A stretch of DNA of 64,000 nt from positions 8,764,001-8,828,000 of the forward strand of contig CM076266.1 in NCBI GenBank assembly GCA_038380795.1, given 5' to 3'. The notes beneath the pieces were generated by a model. The model saw only the letters and a program-made list of their open reading frames with translations. It was not told where the DNA came from and did no database searches. The translations under genes and the position numbers were made by a program. This document shows positions 12,001 through 24,000 of the stretch, in pieces; positions within the stretch are counted from its first letter, which is position 1, and every line of letters begins with the position of its first letter. This DNA comes from Pyrocephalus nanus (taxonomy: Eukaryota; Chordata; Aves; Passeriformes; Tyrannidae).

Positions 12001-15000
12001 AGTCATGAAGTTTAGTACACTGTTGTATCTTTTCTGTGTGTGTGTGAGGTCAGGCACTCTTGCCTCGTGTTGCCAAGCAGACCTGGTGCCTTTCCTGCTG
12101 CTTGAGTGGAGATACATCATCTCATATATGGATTTTGTTATGATTTGTTTATACTGGGTTTAACACATGGAAAAAACCCTGTCTTTAGAGTGCAATAGCT
12201 GCAGTTAGTGGTGTCTTTGGCCAGAAATACCATCTTTTGAGGAAAATATGGTTAACCTTCTTGTGGGATTTTTTCCTTAGCCTTGCTTCAGTAAATGGTC
12301 TGAGATACAAACCCGACTTCAAATTCCTTTTTTTAATCTGTGTTTTTCACTCTCTCAGTGGTCTATGTTATGAGTATGTGCTATCCTGAAGAAACTAAGA
12401 GAATCATGACTTTGCTTCTTCTGGATCAGCTAAAAAGAAATGCAGAAGACTTTTGCCCTCAGTTTTTGTAACTGCTGGTAGACATTGAAAGCATTCCAGC
12501 ACAGTTGTTTCGGATGTGGTTCAGTATTTTATAAACATTTGTTTGCCAACTTCAAATTGATTTTTATGTATTCAAATAAAACACATTTTCAGCTTGAATG
12601 TGTTTTATTTCTCAACTTCTCTAGGCTAATAAGGGCATAGGGAGAAAAAGGAAGTAATTATATGTGTCACAGTGGCTAAAAAAGAAAATAGTTTCCTTAA
12701 ATCTATTGTATGTTTTTGTCTGGATTTGGGAAGGTGCCATGATACTTTCAACTCTTGTTTGCAGTGAGAGCTGAATGCTCTTCATCAAAATTGAATTATT
12801 TTTTACATTTTCTTGGAAATTACACAGAACTATCCAGTGAGAGATTCTTGCAGGTAAATCTTTGTTGATATGTTGTAATCCACGTGTACTGATTTAAGAT
12901 TGTGGTTTAAAAGCTAATGCACGGGTTTTCTATTGTAATAGTTTTGTTCTTTAAGGCCTCCTGAACACTTAAACATTCTTTCTTTTCTCACTGTTGGAGA
13001 GGTCGCTGCCCTGAAAGTTTCAGTTTCTCTCTTTAATTTGGGTGAAGAGTTCACAATTTTAAAAGAAAAAAAATCCTACCATTTATGCTGTGTGTCTCTC
13101 TTGACATCTTTCCTGGACAAGTTTCGAGGAAGAAGATAAGTAAATATAAAAGCTTCATGCTTTTGTGCAGGTTAGACAAAAGCATGGGGCCTTGGGACAG
13201 GATGGGACTGCTTTGAACGTGACACAACTTGCTGTGGGCACCTGGGCACGCTCCAGGCAAGGAAAACACTCAGACATTTGGTAGTCTGGTGGGATTGGGA
13301 CCTTACTTTGTCATCTCTAAATAGGTGAAGTTTGCTGAGGTTCTTGGGATGCTGAGAACACAAACCTGGCCGGAGATCAGTACAGTCTGCTGCTGTTTGC
13401 TTGTCCCTTTTTATAAGGGCAGAGCTTCCCTCCATCACTGTTCTTTTGAGAGGGCTGCATTTCATGTTTGTAAGCAAGGGAAACGATTAACACCTACTTT
13501 TCTCCAGTGTTTTCTGTATTATGAACAATCGCTGAAGTGAAGTCTATGTTAAATGGCATGAAGGCAGCTGAATTGTGTTTGAATGAAAATGCAAAAGTGT
13601 GTTTGTGTCTTACAGGAAGAAAAGGCTTCTCTCCTGCATCGGACTCAGGAAGAAAGGAGAAAACGAGAGGTAAAGTAGCCTGTAAGCGTTTGCCTGCCCA
13701 CTGGAGTTTAGTTGGATGTAACATTTGCAGTGCAAAGTTCTGCTGCAGTTCATCCTTAGTTCAGGAATGTTTTGTTTCACTTTGAAAGTTCTGTGCAGTC
13801 TTCCAACATGCTCCAATTGGAAAACCAGTTTGAGTGCTTGTAAGGTGTTTGGTAGGAGTGATTTTCAGCTCAAGAGGAGGCAGTTAAGCATGCACAGGGT
13901 GCAAAGGGAATTTCCCCCTTTATTTGTGGTGTTTATTTGAGCTAAGTGTTCCTTGAAAAAATAATAGGTATTTGGCTAGTGAATTGCAGTTTTTACCTTG
14001 TCCATAATCTGTTATGGTGGATTGGTCTCAGCAAACTGTCTTCTACTCCTGGTTCTGCTGTGGTTTCTTGGATGACCTTCAGTAGTTCACTTCCCTAGTG
14101 TTTGCCTCAGTTCTGTGAAGGTAAAATCAGAACAGTGATTCCTGAATGCATCCTAAAGTGCTTTGAAATCACCTGATACTTATGGAGCAGCAAAGCTGAT
14201 GTGTGAAGTTGTAGGCAATCTTAATAATGGTTTCTTATGGAAGCCTACTGCTGTGGATAATTCAGTCTGAAATAATGCAAAGGAGGAATAGACATTGAAA
14301 GGAAAAACCAAAAATCATTATTATGGCATTCAAGTGAATATGTTAATTTTGTCATTGTCCCCTCCTCCCAGATATGAGTTTAAAAAATTTTGGTGTTAAA
14401 AATTTTTTAAAAAGTATAACTACACATGTTTCATGCTCATCAAGTAAAAGCTGTTTGGCCCTTAAAGGTGTGTTTGACCCTTGCTAGATTAAGCACAAGT
14501 TCTGCAATGGCTCCTCAGTTTCCAAGCACAGTTAACTGCTTTTTTTTCCTTCCCAACATGGGTGTGTAATTATGGACCAAGTTTAAGTATGAAACTACTA
14601 GGATTTCACCAGCTAGTCCAGAATTCTGTGTTGTACATCAGACTTATGATCAGTGAATCTTCACCACCGTGTGTAAAAGTCTTTGTGGTTCACAAATTTT
14701 TTTCCATACATCGAAGTAACCCGTTCAGTTGCTTAATTCTGTCTTCTGCAAAGCCGATCAGAGTCATCTGTATTTGTACACATTGTACACATGTGCACAC
14801 AACGATTTTCTGTGGCACATTCTCACAAAATGAATGACTCCTCTGAGGATAAAATCAGTTATGGATTTTTAAAAACTGCTTGTAGCAGAATCTTAGCAGT
14901 GACCTCAGATTTAAACCCTTTGCGATTACAGGTCGCTAATTGACAATTATGTATTCTGAGATAAAACCATACCTAGAGGAAAGGAGAACATATCTGTGTT

Positions 15001-18000
15001 TTAGCTGAACCTTACATTATGGTTATGAAGAGGCACTGTCTCACTGTCATTGAAACTCTTTCCTGATTGCACTTTTACTGTAGATGCTTAGGAGAGAAAA
15101 ATACCCTTTGGCCTATCAAAATTTTGATTTTGATCCATGTTTTACATTTAATTACAGTCTCCAAGGATATGCTTGTGCAGAGAAGTTGCTTTAGGAACCA
15201 GGGTTTCCAAGAAATATTGAATAGACCTTGAATAGCAATTTTGTCTGGTATTTCTCAGTCACTTCAGGTTATGTTCTTAAGTTGGATGTGTCTTTATGGG
15301 ATGGTAAATTAGAAATCAAGGGTTTGTGAGTTGAAAGTTTGTGTGAACTTTTGTAAGTGCATTTTAATGAAATTTAGGGAAACATCTCTGTGATTTGTTT
15401 TGCTTGGTGGCCCTCAGAATTATAGGCTTATTGTAGTTCAGAGATTGATTGTGTTAAAATTTCTCATTTTAAGGCAGGCTTCTCAGTACTTTTCCTTCCT
15501 CAACCACTGCTTTGTAGCTCTGAGTTCATGAGCAACTATTTACTTCCTTCTTTTATCCCCTAAGAATCTCTATGGACATAGTTAGAAACATAATTACAGA
15601 AGCCACTTCCTGTAGACACTTACTGTGATGGGATATGCTGAGGGTGCTGTCAGGGAACCCTCGGGATGCTCTTTCCATAGCACCTCAAGCAAGCTGGCTT
15701 TCAGCTCCTGAGAAAGTGAGACATTGTTAAGGAATGATTTTACCTACTCCTTCCAGCTACTGAGGAAGACACATCATAAAAGTACTCACTTGATATGGCT
15801 GGTTTGAAGAAGAGAGTAACAATTTTTATTAATTTCCATATTGTGCTCCTGAGCTTAAAGCTTTAAGCCTTATTTTCCTTTTGAGAAGGGTACTGTCTCC
15901 AAGTAACTGGTTTGTTTTGTTTTGTTTTGTTTTTTTTCCCCTCACATCTTAACTGTGCTAGCATTATAATAATTTTATGTTATTGGAATGAAAACAAATA
16001 AGTGGGTCTTCCGTGTTAGCTAATCGATGCAGAGGGAGGAAAGCTGTCAGAGAATTTGATGAATTCTGCAACATTCTTCAACATAGTATTAAAACTTTGT
16101 CTTATACATTAATAATAAAGTGATACAAAATAATAAGATTGGTTTTTTTACTTTTATAGTATTACATACTGAGTATTAACAGTTCTTTTGAAATATCTCA
16201 GTGGTAAATTTGCCCTTAAAAACTTAAAAAGCATTCTCACTGATCTATATATAGGATACAAACATTAAAATACTTTATTTAACTAATGATTGCTGCTTAA
16301 TTTTCATTAAAAAAATCCTTTTGAATACAAATATATTTGATAAAATGGTAGAAATTAGAGTCAGTCCCACAATGTTGATTTCGGTTTTCTTGCTTTGTTT
16401 TACAGGAAGAAAGGCGGAGGCTGAAAAATGCAATAATAATCCAGTCATTTGTAAGAGGGTACAGAGACAGAAAACATCAAGTCAGTACTTATTTATTTAT
16501 TTAAAAAGATGTTAAACCATTTTGCTGAAAATGAGGCTTTCTGGTTATAAATAATTCAATTGAAAAATCTTTTTGAGTATATGTTCTACAAAGTGGAAAT
16601 TCTTTTTTCCCCTCCTGACATTTTCATTTGAAACTCAATATTTTAGTAGATGGATGTATATTCTGCAAAGCATGGATGTGGCTGCACCTCAGTGGGATCA
16701 TGCAGGGGTTTTTTTAGCTGATTAAAACAGATGAAAACCATTAGATATTAAGAGCTTTCTCACACCAGTGGAGCTTTTAATTTTTTTCTCCCCAGTTTGG
16801 CTAAGGTGGTAGTTTGAGTCAAAATGTTGTTCCTTCTAAGCTGCCATTGGGTAGATTCTTCTAAGAAAGAGCTTTATCTGTTTAAATTCTCTAATTTAAG
16901 TAAATTAGATTAAAATGTTGGAATGATGTTCTTGATAAGGAACAAACTTGTTGCACCTATACCTTCTGAATTACAGAATGGAACAATGATACCATGTGTA
17001 TATTTTGATCTCTTAATAAATATATGTTGTCTCTATTTTACTACTTTGCAACTTCTTTGGACGGGAAGGTTTAAAAATTTTGCATCTCTCCTTTAAATCA
17101 TAGCCATTATTGATATATTGATGCGTGTTTTATTTTTAAGTACTCCATCCAAAGAAGTGAGTTTGATCGCTGTGCTAATTTGGCCCAATCCGGAGGAACC
17201 TTTTCCACTGCTGATGGAGCAAATCTGACTCTTCTAGTTCGTCAGTTACTCTTTTTCTATAGACAGAATGAGGATTCGAAGCGTTTGGTGAGTTCTGTTC
17301 CATACCCTGATCCACATTATTTGTGTTTCATGCCCTGTTAAAGTAATCTTTTACTTAAAAGGTTTTGAAGGGATGCAAAAAAAGCCTTTGTCCACTTACA
17401 TTAATTTAAGAGTTAAGAGTTGAGGCTTTTGCTGATCTGCACTCTGCTGATTTTCATTTAGGCACAGTAACTGAAAATCAGATTTTACAAGTGTGTGCAC
17501 ATACATACAGAATACGTGAAATGAAGCCTCAAAAATCCCGTGCATATTATTCACAATAGTTTTTTTAGACCATATTTTCCACCTAGTCCCTGGTCATTCC
17601 TAAGGTGTTTGGGTGATTTTTTTTTTTCCCCCACTGTTGAATAATGCTGGTTTATCAATTGCAAAGTCACTGCCAACTTCCCAAATGTATGAGTTAGTGT
17701 GATTCATAGTGGCTATTGATAATGGACATTAAAGAATGATGGCTATTTATAAAAAAACCCCACCTAACAGATAACTTTTTTTCCAAGAGTAAAATTATTT
17801 GCAAGTGTAATTCAGTCTTAACTTTGAAAGTTTAGTACAAGCAGTCATGTAGATGATGTTGTGTAACAGTGGGGTATTTTTCTCCTCTGAACATGATTCA
17901 GTCTGTGTTTTGTAAGTCCTCCAAAGGTATCCACAACAGCACTGAAATATTCCTGTCTGAGTTGCAATAGGCAAAACAGTGAAGTTGTGCCTATCTTGTT

Positions 18001-21000
18001 GCAGGTATGGATGTGTCAGAATTTAATTAAACAGAGTTCTCAGTTTGTTAAGCAATTGGATGGTCCAGACAGACTGACTTGCTTATTCCAAATAAAAAGA
18101 CTGTTGGGGCTATGTTGCAGGTATGTTCTTTTTTTCTATGTTCTAGTATGTAAAAAGCGTTCAGAAATTATGTTGGGCACTTGTTTGTTTCTTTTTGCAG
18201 CAGATGAAGTATTAAATGTAATATTATTTTATGCAGAAGACTGTTTAATACATGTGTGGGCCATGGTATTGGATACTTGTCCCTCTGTCAAACAGTGGAA
18301 TGTTCTTAAGCTCTCTTGGCTTTCAAATTCAAGATGTGTTTAAGGGATGCTCTCCTAGGATAGGCTTAAGGATGCTCTTAACTGTTTTCATCAGCAATAT
18401 TTGTGGAAACAGGTTTTCTTGGGAGCTGATAGTCGTTCGAAGTTATTTTCTGAGGTAGACTTATGTTTCAAGGACATGCTTTGCATACATATTGTTTCAA
18501 TACTAATATTATTAAAGATGCCTTTCCTCACATTTTCTTTTAATTTAAGGCATATTAAGAAGTCAAGGCATATTAACCTATTACATTACTGGCTTCAGCT
18601 TTACATTTATTGTTTGCAGTGAGAGGATCCCAGGAAGGTAAATCTATTAAGGTGACTTGAATATCTGGCACCTAAACCCTAGGTTTAGAAAATAATGTAT
18701 TTATTCTTATCAGTAATAGGAACTAGTTATATTCTCCAGAGTTTTAAAATAATTTTTTTAGGAAATTGCTTCATTTAAGTCACTGAACCTTGTGTTCTTA
18801 CTGTATCTATGATAAACAGTGACACCAGAGACCAAAGAAGGCTTGAGTGGTGGGCTTCAAAGACTGTGTGCAGTGGGACACAGTTGTGGTGTCACTGCAT
18901 GGAATTGTACATTTTCACAGCAGTGAAATTGTGTTTTTGTAAATGCTGCTAATAATGTGGATGGGGACGAAAACACATGGTTAGGACAACTCTGCCTATA
19001 GACATCTCACACTAAATATCCTTTGAATTCTAAACAGGCTCTTAATCATTTCTATGGTCATTGATAGTTGTTATGTAAGCAACAGTTGTTAAAAGGATGG
19101 GATTTTTAGTATTTCAGTCAGTAATCAAAGATATCGCATTGTATTGTTATTAATATGATATTCCCTAGCATTTGTTCCCAGCCCATATTGCTCTGGGGCT
19201 TTTATGTCATCATGGAAAAACATGAATTATCCTTTGCTTCTCTTCTAGTTCATGCAGTAGACCTCCAAACTTTCAAATCATTGAGAGAATTTAGTAGGAT
19301 TTAATAGGATTTACAGGTAGAGTGCCATATTCATAGAAACCCTAAAATCAGGAGATACTATTATAAAGATACCAGCAAAAAGATGTAGATAAACTACTGA
19401 AGAGAGTTGGAAATCAGGTAGAAATAAGTTTATTAAAGGGGAATGTGAAAGGTTTTTTGTAATTTTAGTTTTAAATCATTATACATATGCTTGTGGTGAA
19501 ATAAGAGAAATATCCTGTTGAATAATTTCAATTTAATTTCATTTTTAGGCTATTGCAGAATTGCAATGATGACAGTCTGAATGTTGCACTTCCTATGAGA
19601 ATGCTTGAGGTATTTTCATCTGAGAATACGTATTTGCCTGTTTTACAAGATGTCAGCTATGTGACATCATTAATTGAACAAATTTTGCACTACATGGTTC
19701 AAAAAGGTGAGTAGCTACGAACCAGAAGTCCTGGGAAATACTTAGAAATTAAACAGAATGTTTAATTTCTGAAGGCCACGTTATTTTTGCCTTTAGCACA
19801 GACACAATGAATGAAGTGCTGCATACCCTCACCTATACACTAGATGCACACTGTGCTTGTAATGAGATCACTGCTTGAGACATTACTGCTTGATACCTTT
19901 GGAAATTCTGTTTATAAATTGAATATTCTGTCAAGTTACTTGTACAGACGTTTACAACAGATTTTGAGAGCAGGTGGATGTTGCCTAACAAACGTTTTAA
20001 TGCAGTAGCTGTTTACACACACACTTTCCCATGGACACATGCACGCACTGTGGCAGATCTAAGCTTTAGTTTTGTAAAAGTTGGTCATTGTGTTGCAGTA
20101 TTGTTCTCTAGAAATATTACTATTCATTTTTATTCTAAATTGGCATTACCTTTTCATCCTGCCAGCACCAGAGACACCTTAGCAAAGAGATGGTGACCTG
20201 GCTTTGATTTATTGTTTGCTAAACTGCAGTGAGTTACACCTGTGCAAACATACCTAAAGTTAATGAACTGTGTAGTTAGCACCAAAATTATGTTTTGTCT
20301 CAAAGGAACTTTATTGTTCTTGCAAGTGTCCCAAAAAATTAATTTGCCTTTCTGATACAGTAGCTTGAATTTGCAAAACTTGTGGATGGGGAGGGAAAGA
20401 CAAAAACATTTTGAAATAAACGTCTCAGATCCAGCCTCATTGGTATAAGATGCAGAAAGAGCACCTTCCACTCTGTTAGTTAGTTGTTGGAATAATTCTG
20501 TGTAAGTTTTACAGTACATTCAGTAGACTAGACTATCTTATCCTGTTACTAAGGATTTGGTTTTAACTAATATATGTTCAAGTCACTGTGAGAAAAATAA
20601 TTACTCTTATTGTAGCACATTTATTTTACTCGCCCTGGCATAGCAAAAACTGTAGAAATATTTGTGTTTGTCTCATTAACTTGTCGTATAATAAATATAT
20701 CTTCCAAAATGCGTATATTTGTTCTTTTAGCATAATGTTGAATCCTCACAACTGGTACATGAAAGTTACTAAGATCTCAGAATTAATAATTTTTTACTAA
20801 AATGTAGCTTTCTGATGACTTAAAATGAAAAAAAAAAAAGGCATTTTTTTGCAGCTACAGATGTTCTGTCTCCTAATCATTTATTATGCCTAATTTGTAA
20901 AGAATCTGCTAACAGCTTTTATTAGTATATGTTGTTGCATATAATTTGTCTCCCACATGTCTCGTCAGCATTGCTGAGTTATTCCTTTGTGGGGACTTCC

Positions 21001-24000
21001 CGCTTGTTGCATTGTATGCCAAGTTAGGTGGTCCCCAGCAAAGGGCCTCAGACTGGACTCTTGATGATGTGACATTTATTTATTGCATTTACGGTGGTTC
21101 CTGTAGTTGTGGGGCCTGGGTCTTCAGTTGGTTGTTCACTGAAATCATGTGATTCCATTTGTACTTCAGTGAGACAAATACAGATTACCCTCTACACGTC
21201 TTTATGGCGTGGGGGCTGTAATGCATTTTATTACTGTCTGAGAGCCCTGTTTTGGAAACAGTGATTGTATTCTTCAGTCTGCTGAGGCAAGGTGGCCATA
21301 GAATTGAGACATTCTGCCAGCAGGACTCTTACCTGTATGATGCAGTCATGCTTTGGAGTAGAGGGGAGAATTTGTCATTTTTGGAAGAGTGGAAGGATAA
21401 AATGTGATTACAGTCACTTAAAGGAGAAGGGAAACATCTTTCTTGTAGGTCATTATTTAAAAGAAATCAAATTATTCATTTCATCAGCAAGAGTTGATTG
21501 GTCTTTGAAAATCAAACTGATTCTGAATGTTGATCTCTGTGAATGATTTTATAATGGAATATTTCCAACGAGGTTGCTGATATAGCCCATTAGTTATGTG
21601 AATATGACTTGGACTGTTGTAAAATGTCTTCATAAGTCAGGCTTCATACAGTGAATTGTAAATTGTTTTTCAAGTTAATATTAAGTATATAAGTTGTTTT
21701 TATGGAAAAGTAGAAAACTAATATTTTGTTTAAAAAGTGATTTTTCTTACTTGCAGGCTACTACAAGTCGCTTTATTTGTTAATAAACAATAAGCTTCCC
21801 TCGAGTATTGAGTATTCTGATGTTTCTCGTGTCCCTATTGCAAAAATACTTCTGGAGAATGTTCTGAAGCCATTGCACTTTACATATAGCTCCTGTCCAG
21901 AAGGTGCAAGGTAAATAAAGATCATATTAGGTATTTCTGTACTCATGTGCGTGGTTTGTTGTTGTTGAGTGTCTGGCCATGCTTTCAGTGCAGTTTGTTG
22001 ATTTATTTGCAATAGTAGTGATTTTTTAGTAATGCTGTACATCAATGAAACAATGTAGTTTCAGGTGTGTTTAAGAAAAAGGCAGTAAAAATGCTGAATG
22101 CTACAATAAATAGCACAGAGAATAGCAGGTATCTCGATACACAGGAACACAGGTGTGGAAAAGCTTAGATGAGAGCAGAGATGCAGCTGCAGGCAGGTGA
22201 AAAGAATTTTAGATTTGGAAGGAACTTTGTGACAATTGAGCTGAGGTTTATGGGGAGAAATAACTAAGGTTACAAGCAGAAAGAGTCAGGTACGTAGACA
22301 CAGAACAAAAATCAAACTGGTTGTATCACATATAATAGTAATTTTTGTTAAAGTAGGAATTGGTGTAAAAAATACTGATTGTGCTTTTTAGATTTTTTTC
22401 TGATACAAAAAATGTATTTAACTTCAGAATAGTTTTTCGTGAGTTCATGAAAAATTTAAGGGATAGAATTACATATAAGATCATCAGGAAAAGGATTTAG
22501 TATAAGGAGGTAATTTTTGAGAAATCTGAGAAATTTGCTGTAGTGGATCAGGATTAATGGACTACACCTTTGCAGCCTTCTTGGTGGATGTGTGCAAACT
22601 TCCAAATTGATCTGTTATTCCAGGTGTATCATTGTGGGATATTTTGCCTATATTTTCCATAACAACATTTTCCTTCTTTTCAGGCAGCAGATCTTTGCAG
22701 CCTTCACAGAGGAGTTTCTGGCAGCACCTTTTACAGATCAGATATTCCATTTCATCATTCCAGCGCTTGCTGACGTGCAGACCATTTTCCCTTATGAACT
22801 CTTTCTGAATGCACTATTATTACCAGAAAGTGGATGTCCAAGCAGAAGTGATCAAGCCCCTTGGCTTTTCTACTTCGTGTTAACAGTTGGAGAAACATAT
22901 TTGGGTGAGCAAGCTGAGTGTCCGGTTCATTGTTTGTGTCATATTGGAGTGAATATGTTATGCATTTCCATGACATAGTTCCTTGCCAAGTAAAAAGGAC
23001 AGCTTGTGGGGAAGAGTGTTGGAGAGAGCTGTTTGATTTCCTATTCTTACCTTTTATCGGTAAAAAATGCATTGATTTGATAAAATTTGGCGTAACTTGG
23101 GGAGGTATTTCTGGTAAAACATGTTTTCTAGTTTGGTGTGATGTGGCTGATGATCTTTTCTTTCAATGTACGTGCTGTAGGATCCCTTTCAGAGGAAGGA
23201 CTTCTTGTGTATCTGAGGGTACTCCAGACTTTTCTCTCTCAGCTGCCTGTGTCTGCTGCTGGTACCAACTGTCAAGATGCAAACAGTGATTCTGAAGATG
23301 AGGATGAAGAGATCAGTAAAATGACAACCACGCCGGTAAGCAGTACAGAACTTCTTTGAAAGAGTTTGTATTATGGCAGCAGCACAGATAGGCAAAAACA
23401 TCGTCACTCTCAAGTCCTGTAGTTTTCTAGCTGTGTGTAGAAGGGAGCATGTTTTCTCCTTAAAAATAGATGACTGATCACTGTAGGCAAATGAAACTTG
23501 TTGCTTACATTAAAAACAAACCCTTTACTGTAATAAGAGGTCTTAAAGTACAGATAGTGTGTCTGCTGAAGGACAGAACTCTTACTTTAAAAATAAGGGT
23601 TTAAACTTACCTTCTTTAAATTTGTATTTTACAGAGAATTTTTACTCTCTGTATTCTTTAAGTCCGTGATGACGCTAAGATATCATGAAACACACAAACC
23701 TGATTTTCCAAATTAGTATTTTCTTCTTTTTTTTTATTTCTCACGGAAATACTACAAGTTCAACTATAGTCTTTACCCTGTGAAATTAGCTCTGTGTATA
23801 CCCATTAGCTCAAAAGCCCTCAAAGGGGAAACACCTGCTTTGTGTAATAATGTGCTATAAATAGAACTTTTTCAGTGTAGTTTAAACTTCCTCCAGTAGA
23901 ATAAATCTGTGCTAACTTTAACCTCTGAATACTTGTGTCAGGGCTTTGAACAGCCAAAGTTAGATGTAGATTCAGTAATCTTTCAGAAGATGCTGCCACT

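Larger units (their letters stand above)
3090..13615 (+). other. UBE3C intron 1
   Basis: GT-AG intron of 10,526 bp between phase-0 exons. The first 90 bp are still in the CpG island. It contains a poly-T run, CA repeats, a TG/TA repeat, an antisense CR1 fragment, the 18-bp minisatellite and a 14-bp-stem hairpin, all listed separately. No further exon or gene was recognised in the remainder. Confidence 0.85.

Noticed and set aside
18121..18343. Open frame continuing from exon 5 into intron 5, suggesting an alternative longer exon.
   Set aside because: A strong gtatgt donor at 18121 and exact frame continuity with exon 6 explain the gene. The read-through peptide has no family similarity.
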